Source: Ampullaceana balthica (Eukaryota > Mollusca > Gastropoda > Lymnaeidae). Taken from it: a stretch of 64,000 bases of DNA. The notes beneath the pieces are model-generated. The model had not been told where the DNA came from and made no database searches. It saw only the letters and a list, made by a program, of their open reading frames with translations. The position numbers and the translations under genes were made by a program. The DNA lies in contig CALYLW010000056.1 in assembly GCA_944989445.1 (NCBI GenBank), positions 766,948 through 830,947 on the forward strand. Direction: 5' to 3'. How positions within the stretch are numbered: position 1 is the stretch's first letter; each line of letters begins with the position of its first letter. Of this stretch, positions 35,117-47,800 are shown piece by piece.

Positions 35117-35842
35117 TTTTCATTTCTAATTGGCTGTGATTGTCTTTTTTCACACCTGTATTTGTTTACAGTATCAACAACCCCTCAAAAAAGATACTGG
35201 TGCTTATTTGTCTTTGAGATTAGGTTTTTGTTAAAGCTGCTTAGAAGCTTTTATGTAACCTGATTTAATTAAATGTGCTTGATCAAAATTTTAAAAATTG
35301 AATGGCAACACTCCATGTAGTAACTAGGTTATCCTAAACTTATCATGTTCAAACATTTTGGTTACCTCTCTAAGAAAAACAAGTTACCAAACAGGTCATT
35401 AAAAAAAAAGAAGTACAAATATTTTTTTAAAAACAAAGTTCTAGTTCTAAGTTTTATTTACATAAAAATACAATAAACAAATTTACATGAATAATAGTCA
35501 GGTCTAATTTTAAAGTACCAATACATTTCAAACAAATGAAATGCAAGTTTTATGTGTGTGAGTGGTAATGTTTTGAATTTTGATGAAACAACTTATCCAC
35601 TCATTTATTATTTTCACACATGGTCATATGAATATAATTTAATTCAACATTGAGTTCAGAAATACCTAATTCTTCAAGAAATAGTTCTTCTTATGACTCA
35701 GTAAACAATTTCTGACCATTAACATTACGACTCTTGGTAAGAGGGCATAATGTTTTAAATTTCTGAAGCAAGAAGAAAGAAAAAAATAGAATCTTCACCA
35801 TTTGTCTAAATTCTTAGCTCATTTTATATTTATTTATTATAA
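35117..35842. other. Convergent 3' region between LLPH and ACTR8
   Basis: Both transcripts must end in this 726-bp AT-rich stretch. TTTATT near 35452 reads as AATAAA on the minus strand and could serve ACTR8. No additional gene is visible. Confidence 0.4.
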
Positions 35843-38800
35843 CTACCATATAAATGGTGCCCTTTCTCTGAGCATTCGTACACTAAACTGTTTCCACTCT
35901 CGCTGTCGTATCCAGAGTTCTTGAGTTGAATCCAGACACGCAAGGATTGCACCTCCTTTCCAACTTGTATAACTAGAATCCATCTCCTGAAAACAAGTTT
36001 CAAAAATTGTAATTCCTTAAAGTTGAAGCATAAAATATTGATTTCATTAAACTGCCTTTAAAACTGATAAAACTGTCTTGGCCATTCGGATCAACTTAAG
36101 GCCCTTTATCATAGAACAGAACTATTCATTTGTAAATTTACATTTATTATTTATAATAAATTAAAAACTATCCATGGAATAGCTAAATCAAACAAGCAGG
36201 TAGGCAAAAATCAGAACACTTCAAAATGAGAAAAGCACCTTTGGTTTTGTAATAATATCCATTGTTTCTAGCTGCTGTCGCATGTTGATGGGCAAAGATT
36301 GCCAAACCTGATGCTGTAACCAGGCTGTTGCCCCCTCAAATTGCATTCCTCCACCCACTACAAGGATACAGCTGTAAAGTTTACGTTTCAATTCATCAGA
36401 ATCTGAAATTTTTGCAAAATAGAACAATTAGTACTTCACTTCAAAATACTTGAAATGTATTGTCTGTTGCTGAAAATTAAAAATAAAAGGCTTTAAAAAT
36501 TCAACGTGACCCAATGACTCAGAGTCACAGACAAAAACAGCTAAATCAGTAAAATTTCATTATTTTTAAAGACTTTAACTTGCTAAAGTGTAAAACGTGT
36601 TCACAAATAGCATGATGTAAGTTGCCTAATGATGAGTAACAAATATAACATACCACACTTTTCTATGCTGTGACCGATGGCTTCATCAATCCCCATCAAA
36701 TGAAGGTCTTTTTCATCATCCATTTCTATATCCTCATCATCATCTCCTCTTCTATTTGACTTGCTGTCTGTTAGAAGTATCAAGAAATAAACATTTTATA
36801 AATAGAAGTACCCTCATAATTATGGGTAACAATAAATCAAAACAGATCAATATTGGTAGCATTGGTGAGGGAGTGCGTTTTTTAAATGTCACTATACTAT
36901 TTTAAAAATAGAATATCAACTAAAGAATTTTTTTTTAAATGTTCAAAAATGTGTGGAAATTAGTTTTATGCTAAGTGTTTTTTATTTTTAAAATAAATAA
37001 TTAACTTGTGGCTCTTCCTAAACTAATATCTGGGAGTGAATCTAATTCTGAACAAAATGTTAGTTCAATAACATCTTTGTGATTTAATCCTGTGCTTGGT
37101 ACTTCTTAACTCCTTCAACTTTAATGTCCAAGTATTATAAATTATTGTATTTTTAATCCCAATATATATAATATATAATTGATAATACTCACTTATTAAA
37201 AAACCTTAGACCCAGCCACACCATGGTTTTTAAGAGTGTAACAGTAGTGACAATTAGTTGCTAACATTTTTCTTAAGTTTGCAAGATGTTAATAACAGAC
37301 CATCCTCAATAAAGAATGTGTCTATTGCTAAGCTGCATGTTAGTCACTATTTTGGGGTTATATAAACTTAACTGAGGGATATCTGGATTGGGGAGTACTT
37401 GCTTAATGTATAAAAATTAAATTACCGTATATACTCGTTCTAAAGCCGACCTTTTTTGGACAAAATTTAGGGGAAAATGTTGGTGGGTCGGCTTACGAGC
37501 AGGTCATAGGTGATTTCTGCATGTACATTGAATATCGGTTGTTGTGTGAGGGAGTAAAGTGGGGGAGGGAAGGTGTCTCCTCTCACGGGCTTGTGTCAGT
37601 ATGTCAAAGCAAGTAGGCTTCCTTTCATATGAAACATCAGACACCGCCTCTATTTTCTGTCAAGCCCTCTAGCCGGTATTGGTGTCTCCCCTCCCCTTTC
37701 TCAACATCAACATTGTCCTTGATAATTCCGCGCCCATTACACAATTTTCCCTAACTGGCAAACTCAGTAAGTCCAATTTTTTTCGGGTCCTTTTGAGTTC
37801 GACTTAGAGAGATCTGACTGTATATTGATGAAACATTTCTGGTGTTATTTACTGACTTTATTCAAATTAAATATAAAAAACAACATTTTCTTTTTGTTTT
37901 AATACAATAAAAAGCCCTCTAGCCAATGCTATTAAACTGACATCCATCTTCTAATCTTTTTGTTTTAATACAATAAAAAGCCTTCTAGCCAATGCTATTA
38001 AACTGACATCCATCTTCTAATCTTTTTGTTTTAATACAATAAAAAGCCCTCTAGCCAATGCTATTAAACTGACATCCATCTTCTAATCTTTTTGTTTTAA
38101 TACAATAAAAAGCCTTCTAGCCAATGCTATTAAACTGACATCCATCTTCTAATCTTTTTGTTTTAATACAATAAAAAGCCCTATAGCCAATGCTATTAAA
38201 CTGACATCCATCTTCTAATCTTTTTGTTTTAATACAATAAAAGCCCTCTAGCCAATGCTATTAAACTGACATCCATCTCTAATCTTTTTGTTTTAATACA
38301 ATAAAAAGCCCTATAGCCAATGCTATTAAACTGACATCCATCTTCTAATCTTTTTGTTTTAATACAATAAAAAGCCCTCTAGCCAATGCTATTAAACTGA
38401 CATCCATCTTCTAATCTTTTTGTTTTAATACAATAAAAAGCCCTATAGCCAATGCTATTAAACTGACATCCATCTTCTAATCTTTTTGTTTTAATACAAT
38501 AAAAAGCCCTCTAGCCAATGCTATTAAACTGACATCCATCTTCTAATCTTTTTGTTTTAATACAATAAAAAGCCCTCTAGCCAATGCTATTAAACTGACA
38601 TCCATCTTCTAATCTTTTTGTTTTAATACAATAAAAAGCCTTCTAGCCAATGCTATTAAACTGACATCCATCTTCTAATCTTTTTGTTTTAATACAATAA
38701 AAAGCCCTCTAGCCAATGCTATTAAACTGACATCCATCTTCTAATCTTTTTGTTTTAATACAATAAAAAGCCCTCTAGCCAATGCTATTAAACTGACATC

Positions 38801-41800
38801 CATCTTCTAATCTTTTTGTTTTAATACAATAAAAAGCCCTCTAGCCAATGCTATTAAACTGACATCCATCTTTTAATCTTTTTGTTTTAATACAATAAAA
38901 AGCCTTCTAGCCAATGCTATTAAACTGACATCCATCTTCTAATCTTTTTGTTTTAATACAATAAAAAGCCTTCTAGCCAATGCTATTAAACTGACATCCA
39001 TCTTCTAATTTTTTTGTTTTAATACAATAAAAAGCCCTCTAGCCAATGCTATTAAACTGACATCCATCTTCTAATCTTTTTGTTTTAATACAATAAAAAG
39101 CCTTCTAGCCAATGCTATTAAACTGACATCCATCTTCAAATCTTTTTGTTTTAATACAATAAAAAGCCTTCTAGCCAATGCTATTAAACTGACATCCATC
39201 TTCTAATTTTTTTGTTTTAATACAATAAAAAGCCCTCTAGCCAATGCTATTAAACTGACATCCATCTTCTAATCTTTTTGTTTTAATACAATAAAAAGCC
39301 CTCTAGCCAATGCTATTAAACTGACATCCATCTTCTAATCTTTTTGTTTTAATACAATAAAAAGCCCTATAGCCAATGCTATTAAACTGACATCCATCTT
39401 CTAATCTTTTTGTTTTAATACAATTAAAAGCCCTCTAGCCAATGCTATTAAACTGACATCCATCTTCTAATCTTTTTGTTTTAATACAATAAAAAGCCCT
39501 ATAGCCAATGCTATTAAACTGACATCCATCTTCTAATCTTTTTGTTTTAATACAATAAAAAGCCTTCTAGCCAATGCTATTAAACTGACATCCATCTTCT
39601 AATCTTTTTGTTTTAATACAATAAAAAGCCCTCTAGCCAATGCTATTAAACTGACATCCATCTTCTAATCTTTTTGTTTTAATACAATAAAAAGCCCTCT
39701 AGCCAATGCTATTAAACTGACATCCATCTTCTAATCTTTTTGTTTTAATACAATAAAAAGCCCTCTAGCCAATGCTATTAAACTGACATCCATCTTCTAA
39801 TCTTTTTGTTTTAAAATACAATAAAAAGCCCTCTAGCCAATGCTATTAAACTGACATCCATCTTCTAATCTTTTTGTTTTAATACAATAAAAAGCCCTCT
39901 AGCCAATGCTATTAAACTGACATCCATCTTCTAATCTTTTTGTTTTAATACAATAAAAAGCCCTCTAGCCAATGCTATTAAACTGACATCCATCTTCTAA
40001 TCTTTTTGTTTTAATACAATAAAAAGCCCTCTAGCCAATGCTATTAAACTGACATCCATCTTCTAATCTTTTTGTTTTAATACAATAAAAAGCCCTCTAG
40101 CCAATGCTATTAAACTGACATCCATCTTTTAATCTTTTTGTTTTAATACAATAAAAAGCCCTCTAGCCAATGCTATTAAACTGACATCCATCTTCTAATC
40201 TTTTTGTTTTAATACAATAAAAAGCCCTCTAGCCAATGCTATTAAACTGACATCCATCTTCTAATCTTTTTGTTTTAATACAATAAAAAGCCCTCTAGCC
40301 AATGCTATTAAACTGACATCCATCTTCTAATTTTTTTGTTCTTCAAACTAAACAAAGACAAAAGTAAACAATCATAATGACCGATTTAGCTTTTAAAGTC
40401 GGACCTCGCTAAGTCGAACTTCCCTAAGTCTTAAACCTCCCTATGTCAAATTAATTGTTAGGTCCCAGCCAAGTTCCATAAGATTTAATGTATTTTAGAT
40501 CTCCTTAACTCACTCCTTAACTCAAGAGTTTTGGCTTCCAACCTCCGTAAGTTTAATTTTTCAAGTCGTTTGGGTCAAATCTTACTGAACTTACTCCCCC
40601 CATCCCACTGTGGAGGGAGTTAAGTGTGGGGGGAGGGGCTTTCTCAGTGGTGTTGGTATTTCAAAGCTAAGTCGGCTCATTTCATATGAAGCATCAGACA
40701 CCGCCTCTCCTTCCTGTCAAGCCTTTCTCGCTGGTATGGCTGTTCCATCCCCCCCCCTCAAAATTGTCTTTGATTAATATGCGCCTATTCCCTAACTCGA
40801 AAACTCAGTGAGTTGATTTTTTTTGGGGTCCCTTTGACTTCGACTTAGAGAGGTCCAACTGCAGTTTTTTTAAAAATGTGTGCGAGCGGATGACACACTT
40901 TTTATACTATTCTCTTCCAAAAGTGGGGGGGTCGGCTTATGAACGAACGGGCCATAGAACGAGTATATACGGTAGGTATACTGTTAAGTGATACAAAGAC
41001 TATTATAATAATAATACTTTTATAATTTATATAGTGCAGCACCACAGGAAGCAGATGGGCTGACAGGGCTTCACATAAAAACAGTAACACACATATATCA
41101 ATGGATTCAATGTAAAACATTAGTAACCTAACTACAACATATAATTGACATTATGGTGCACATGCTATGTTTGTCATTTAAATTAATTTTGAAAGTAAAG
41201 TTTGTGTTTTTAGTGCAGTCTCAAAGGCCTTAGTAGTTGGAATACTGCAAAGGTGTAATGGTAGAGAATTCAATTGTTTGGGGGCACAAAAAGAAATAGA
41301 CATTTCGCCACATGTTTTAGTGCGTGTCTTAGGAACAGAAAGAATATGTGTGTCTGCAGCAGATCATAGCTGACGAGTGGGTGAGTAGACAGAGAGATTC
41401 AGTAAGATAGGAAGGGCACGAGTCAGAAAAGAAGTTGTGTGATGGGTATAAAGGAGTTCTTGGATGGTTGGAGAATGCCAGTATAATAATAAAGGGCTGC
41501 ACCTGTTGTGGGCATAACATCGGGACCATCATTTGAGTCATCATCAAGAGCACCATTGGTCAGGTCATCAAGTTGGCTGAGATTCTGTTCAGATGTGTCA
41601 CGGGACATGTCTGCATTGTCTTTCTTTGATCCTGTCATGCGACCAGCCTTAAATTATCAATTAATGAACCATGAAAGTCTGGTATGAATGGGTATAAAAA
41701 TGAACAGAAAAAAACAAAATATAACTGATTTAATAGTTCAAAATTATCAATTTATGAAAGCGAACACAAGTAAATATCAAAATTTTAAGTTATAGTCACA

Positions 41801-44800
41801 TGTCACATGTTGACTGACTACAAGACAATGACAAATGTTCAAATCATTGCTGACCTTTTCTGCAGTGCAATCAAACTCAAAGCTAAGTTCAGGGAAGTAA
41901 AAAAGAAAAATGGACAAGCTCAGATAATTTATGCGAGAGTGCTCCACCTTCCCTTAGTCAAAGATGTTCAAGAAGATCATATGCCTTTTTGGGAGTATTT
42001 GCATGAAAAATAATTTTCATAATTAATAATTGGCTTGAGACCAAACTGACAGATGAGCATCACAAGTCATAATGAGAGTTTCAGTTGTTTCCACACTCAA
42101 ACCAACTGTTGTATGAGGAAGTGCTGCCAGGTTTCTGGCAACAAGGAGTAGATCAAGTACTTGAGACCAGTCATTATTTTGAAACTGTTATAAATAAAGA
42201 TTGAGCAGATTATATTTGTATCAGTGGAATTTAAAAAACTTGTGAAGGCTTTTTTAATAGAAGACTTGATGTAGCCCAGTATCACCTAGACTGTGACTTT
42301 AGCGGCCCCTTGATAATTTCAGTTCTTGGCCCAAAAGAAAAAGGGCCATGAAAGGGGTCTTCTTGTAGCACAGTTTCCTCAAATAATCTTTAAAATGCCA
42401 TACCTGCAGTAATAAAATCTGAGACTCTACCAGTTAAATCTTAGGAAAAAAACCAGGATAATCCACTTGTAGATTTGTTAATGAAAAAGGTTGGATGCTA
42501 ATAGAAAATTTCATGAAGTATCTAAAAATGTAGTACACATTATTATACTTTTATTTAATACTAGTAACAAAGCCCGCCCAAGGACGGGAATAAGTGTAGG
42601 GTGACCTGTGAAGTTCATGGACGCTATGTTTTGGTAGTTGTTATGCTGAAGCGTTTGCAGGACATTGTTGTCGCAGGGCAAGGGATGTGGACAACAACAA
42701 CAACAAAAACAGCAAAAAACAACAACAGCAACAAAAACAAAACAACAGCAAAACAACAACAAAAAACAACAACCACAAAACAACAACAACAATAACAGCA
42801 ACAAAAAACAAACAACACTTAAAACTCTTGCCACTACCCCCAAGGACCATCAAGGAAAAAGCATTTAACAGAATTGTCATTGGAATAAGCGGCAGGCATC
42901 ACTTCAAGGTGGGAACAACATAATGAATTATGACAAAAAAACTGCACCAAAATAACTCGTTTTGAACCTCCGCATAATATGTAAATTTTTCTCCGCTAGT
43001 GATTGGCTGTAGGAGTCATATGTGTTTGAGGGACCAATCGCTATAGATGACGGGACAGAAAGGACAGAAACTTGCCTTTTATTATATAGGAGGATTCTTT
43101 TTTGTTTAAAACAATACAACCAAGTGAAAGATGATTTTAGAATCCCTGGAAATTTGGAAAACCTTGTAACTTGTGATTGGCCAGTTGTTTACTTGGCTCT
43201 ACCATTGTCTTGGTTATCATCAGTTAAAAACTGGTGGCATCAAAATTGTTTAACCAGTATGTCACATAATATGGTGACAGCGTTATCCTGTTTTGTTTGT
43301 TTTCACCCCCAACTGCACCCCCCACCCATCTTGACTTTCAAATTAAATAAGTCTTCACATTTTCAACAGTTATTTAAATGTCTGAAATTATCTGCTGTAG
43401 AAAGCAATGAATGTAATTTTTTACCTTGTTAGGCGATATGATGTATTAGAGTTGTGTTTGTTGGCAAAGGGGGTATGTAAGTTGTTAGCCAATGTGTTAA
43501 AATGTTATAAGACATTAACGCCTAATATCAATATGTAGTTACCCAAGATTGGCGTTGTGTCTGTCGCAGGTAATCCTCATCATGTGGATCATCAGGATCA
43601 GCCTCTGACCTGGACTGCACACGAATTAAATGATCACCTAGTAGACCAAAAGTCATAGGCCTGAACAACGCCATTGGTCCTAGAATTGGCTCGTCACCCA
43701 ACTTTACACAGTATTTTATGACAGTCTTGTCAGGCCGATGAATCTCAAGACTTTGTTGCGAGACTCCATACTGTTCCTGATGAAAATTTTAAGAAAAAAT
43801 TATGACATCTATGTTTCTTTTCTAATGCATGTATGAAAATTAAAAGATGTTCTGTTCTGTAGGTCACCAAACTTCTTTAACTCCCAAATAACATGCTTGT
43901 TGTTTCATCTGCTGATAAAATGTATGTACACATGGCTAGACAAACAACATCGAAATAGACAAATGGTAAAAAGTTTAAGATCAAGCCAAATTAAACAGAA
44001 ATAAACTAGAAATAGATGAGGTAGAGATAATCAAAGAGAAACAACACTCTTCATCAAAAACAGAATAGTTGGAAATAATGCCAAAAGAACTATGCAAAAA
44101 CAAACTTTTCCAAGCAAATTACATTAAGTCAGACCTAATAAAAGATAAGTTAAGTACAAAAAGATTACACACACAAAGATAGTAAAAGTAAAAGAAAAAG
44201 TACCAGAAGTTTCGTAGAGGATATACTTCAAATATGGGTACACAATAAAAGGTCAACTTTTAAAGGATCCCTATGTGCTGGCTATGGTGTATAAATAGAG
44301 CATCCAGACTAACAGACTAACTAATTCAGAATTCTCTCTAGCTGCAATCATTATAAAGCACAAGCAATTCCTATTGAAGCAACATTACACCTACTATGAG
44401 GAACATTTAGTCATCTCAGAAAACTAACTGTTGTTTTCTCATAGTTGCAACTCAGTACTTAAAGTAGTTGAGCACCAAGAATTTTTAAATAAATTTAAGT
44501 GTTTTCTGCCAAGACCCCCTGCCCCCATATGCTCTTGTACAGAAAATTTGCATATATAATTTGGATGGCCCTATCTCTTTTGTTTTCTCTAGCTTTCAAA
44601 AAGCCTGCTAACATTATTTTCGTTACATTGTGATCCTTGTATATTACCATTGTATCTCAAAAAATTGCAAAGCATGTTATACTATTTAATAGATTGGACC
44701 TCAACTAACCTTAAATAGTAGATTAATAGAAATTGTGTATTAAATTGTATAAAAATAAGTTTCTTCTCTACAACACCACAAGAAAATTATAATGTACGAT

Positions 44801-47800
44801 CCCATATCAAATGTAAGAGGGGCTAGTAAGTGTATGACAATTGTATGTACAGACAGTGTATAGCAGCTACATTATCAGGTACTACTAAGTACTAACTCAG
44901 TGGTTCCTAACCTTTTGGGGCCCATGCACCCCTTCAGATGCCCACAAAAGTTCATGCACCCCTCGTAAAACTTGCAGAAAATGCATAATAAACTATGTTT
45001 ATTTTAGAAATACAACAGTTTTGACCATAGGCAACAGGGAATTTAGTGAGAGATCTGCTGCTTCTTATGATCAATCAGCGATTTAAATTTGGGGACTGTT
45101 TTGGACAAAGCAACTCTCATGTCATCCTCTGCATTCAAATTATTCCTTTCCTTGGTTTTAATTGTCAAAGGTGTGGAGAATCCTGCTTCACAGTGATAGG
45201 TTGTAGCAGATAGAAGGAGAGTCAGTACTGCCCTCTTGGCTAGATGTGGGTAGGAATCTAGCTGGGCGCACCAAGATTCAATCAAGGTATTGCAACTGAA
45301 GGCACTCCTCAGTAGTTCTCTGGTTCTCAAATCAATCAGGTCATCTTTAGCAAGGTCACTGTCATCAATGTTGTCCAAGTCACAGAGAAAAGGATTGCGA
45401 ATCCAAAGATCTTTCCTTGCAATGTCTTGACAGAAATACCAATCAAAGGATCTTTGCAATGTTGAAATGTGCTCTGAAATTTCCCCTTTGATGTTGTCAG
45501 GCAGTGTTCCCTTAGTGCTTCCTTCTGCACCAGATATTACAACTTCATCCAAGAGTGGAAAGTTGGCCAAGTTGGACTTTTCTAGTCGTCGTTGGAATAA
45601 TGGCACTTTGTTAAGAAAGTCTTGCAATCTCTCAGTAACATCCATTACAGTCACAGCAGGTCCTTGGAGAGATGTGATCAACTCATTCAAGATGGTGAAG
45701 ATGTCAGCCAGGTATGCCAAGTAATTAATGAAATTTGGACAATCAAACTTGTCAGCAAGGTCACTCTCTTTTTCTTGCAAGAAAATGGCAAGCTCCACTC
45801 TCAGTTCTACTAACCGAGAAAGTATACGTCCCCTGGACAACCAGCGCACCTCAGTGTGGTACAGCAGAACTTCATTCTCAGAGCTCACTTCCTGGCAGAA
45901 CAACTTGAAGAGTTGCAGTGGTTCAAGGCATGTAAGCTGATAAAATTTACAACTTGGACTGCAGTAGAAAGAACTGACTTCAAGGTTGGAGGTATAGTTT
46001 TGCATGCCTGTGCCTGACGATGAAGAATACAGTGTGTTGTGACAATATATGGAACTTCTTTCTTTACCAGTGCATAAAATCCTGACTTATTACCGAGCAT
46101 GGAGGGAGCACAACCTGTGCAAATTGAAGAAATTCTTGAAGTCCAGTCAAACAGGTTTCAATGAAGAATGCCATGACTAGCTGCACCACATCAGCAGCTT
46201 TGGTAGTAGCTAGGAGTGGCTTACAAAAGAGAAATTCCTCTTTCAGCAATCCACTGAGAACATATCCCAGAAATACAAGAATCTGACTGCATTGTGCTAC
46301 ATCAGTGGATTCATCCAGCTTCATGCTAATGGAAAAGGACTGCTTCTCATCTCGCACAAGACTTGATCCAGAATGTCTGCAGCCATGTCACTAATCCGGG
46401 AATGAATAGTGTCATTGGACAAAGGAACTTTCTCAACCTGCTTCCTCTGCTGGTGACCATACATCAGTTCCACCATCGCCAGAGCACAAGGTTTCATCAA
46501 AGGTTTCCAATGGTGTTGGGCTTCTTGTTCTTTGCAATAACATATGCAACCTTGAATGATGCCCCCAGTGCAGATTTCTGCGACAAAGAAAATTCAAGCT
46601 TGGGCAAGGTACCTGAGGTCAAGAAGCGAGCTCTCTTCTGCTTGAAGACCTCAACACTGTCCTTGGATTTGGATGGATGGACTTTCTCCAAGTGCTCTCG
46701 TAGTCTAACAGGCTTCATGTCGTCATTGCATAGAATTTTTCCACAGAGGAAGCACTGAGGCTTTTGTGTTCCATCTCTCTCTCTTTTTTTAAAATTATTT
46801 ATTAACGATTTGAGGGGGTGATGACAATCGGAAAGTCGTACCTGTCACAGGCAAATTTTTAACTGACGAATTTGATGTTTTTAATGACCGGAATTGGATG
46901 CTCAACTCAAGATTTTAGGTTTCAATGTCGAATAATGGCTTACAATTAATGTTTTAAAGACCTTTGCAGCGTACAGAGCAATAAAAGTGAAGGGAAAAAA
47001 ATCTCAACGTTTACATCCGCTCAAAACAGTTAGAGGGTCACGGGAAGAGATATATCTGACGTATTTGATGACAAAATTTAATTATTTTTAGAAAACTGTG
47101 ACGTAAAACACGAAATTCCGAAGAACTCGTATAGCGAACCGTTCATTTTGCGAAATTTTTCCGTCAATTTTCGACATGCGCAGAACGATGTGCGAACGAG
47201 TTTTAAAAACAGTTTGTATATGGGCGCCCTTTAACGCGGCATGCCTTACTTATGGTTTACATTTTCAGATTGTCAGCTTTTCTTTCTTTTTTCCCTTCTT
47301 TTTTTTTCTTCCTCTTTTTCTTTTTTTTTCTTCTCTGAATGGTTCATGCACCCCTGGAACCTGCTCATGCACCCCTTGGGGGTGCATGCACCACTGGTTA
47401 GGAACCCCTGTACTAACTATATGTACAGGTACAAAAGTGTGTTACAACTGTATGTGGACAGGTGCTAAGTGTAAATGGATAAATAGAGTGTTTTCTTGTT
47501 CAGAAGGGTCAATTAATGAAAATGAAAAGTTTGCATCTACTGTACCTAACTAAATCTATATAAGATCTTCAGGTTGAGCTGATCAGTTGATGAAGATAGA
47601 AGCAGTGCTTTTTTTCTGGCGGAACACACCAGAACGGCATTCCGGCACCTTTTTTCTACATCTTTTTTTTATTACTGCCTGGAATGTTTGGTCTTACTGC
47701 TTTTTCAGGTTGCGTTCCGATACTAATTTTTGATTAGCACTGGACAGAAGTGACACCTACTCCACCTAACAAAATTATCCTTTAAAGTACTTTAAACTGA

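Larger units (their letters stand above)
37425..40972. mobile_element. TA-flanked DNA transposon-like element with internal satellite
   Basis: The left end CCGTATATACTCGTTCTAAA and right end TAGAACGAGTATATACGG are inverted and flanked by TA. GTCGGCTTA occurs inside both ends. The interior holds two directly repeated blocks (about 37550-37822 and 40620-40862; shared word CATCAGACACCGCCTCT) that flank a 66-bp satellite. No transposase is visible. It lies in ACTR8 intron 10. Confidence 0.7.

Noticed and set aside
37890..40336. CRISPR-like array
   Set aside because: The copies are contiguous 66-bp units with no unique spacers, in a eukaryotic intron.
42511..42923. Several overlapping open frames rich in Gln/Asn/Thr or Phe/Val/Cys
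   Set aside because: They come from an imperfect CAA tract in an ACTR8 intron.
43022..43432. Plus-strand open frame of 136 codons
   Set aside because: It starts inside a repeat element in an ACTR8 intron, has no recognisable domain and no splice context.
45467..45940. Plus-strand open frames of 63-85 codons
   Set aside because: They lie opposite the hAT transposase remnant and are shadows of it.
47176..47553. Plus-strand open frame of 125 codons
   Set aside because: It crosses the right end of the hAT element and a pyrimidine-rich tract and has no family similarity.
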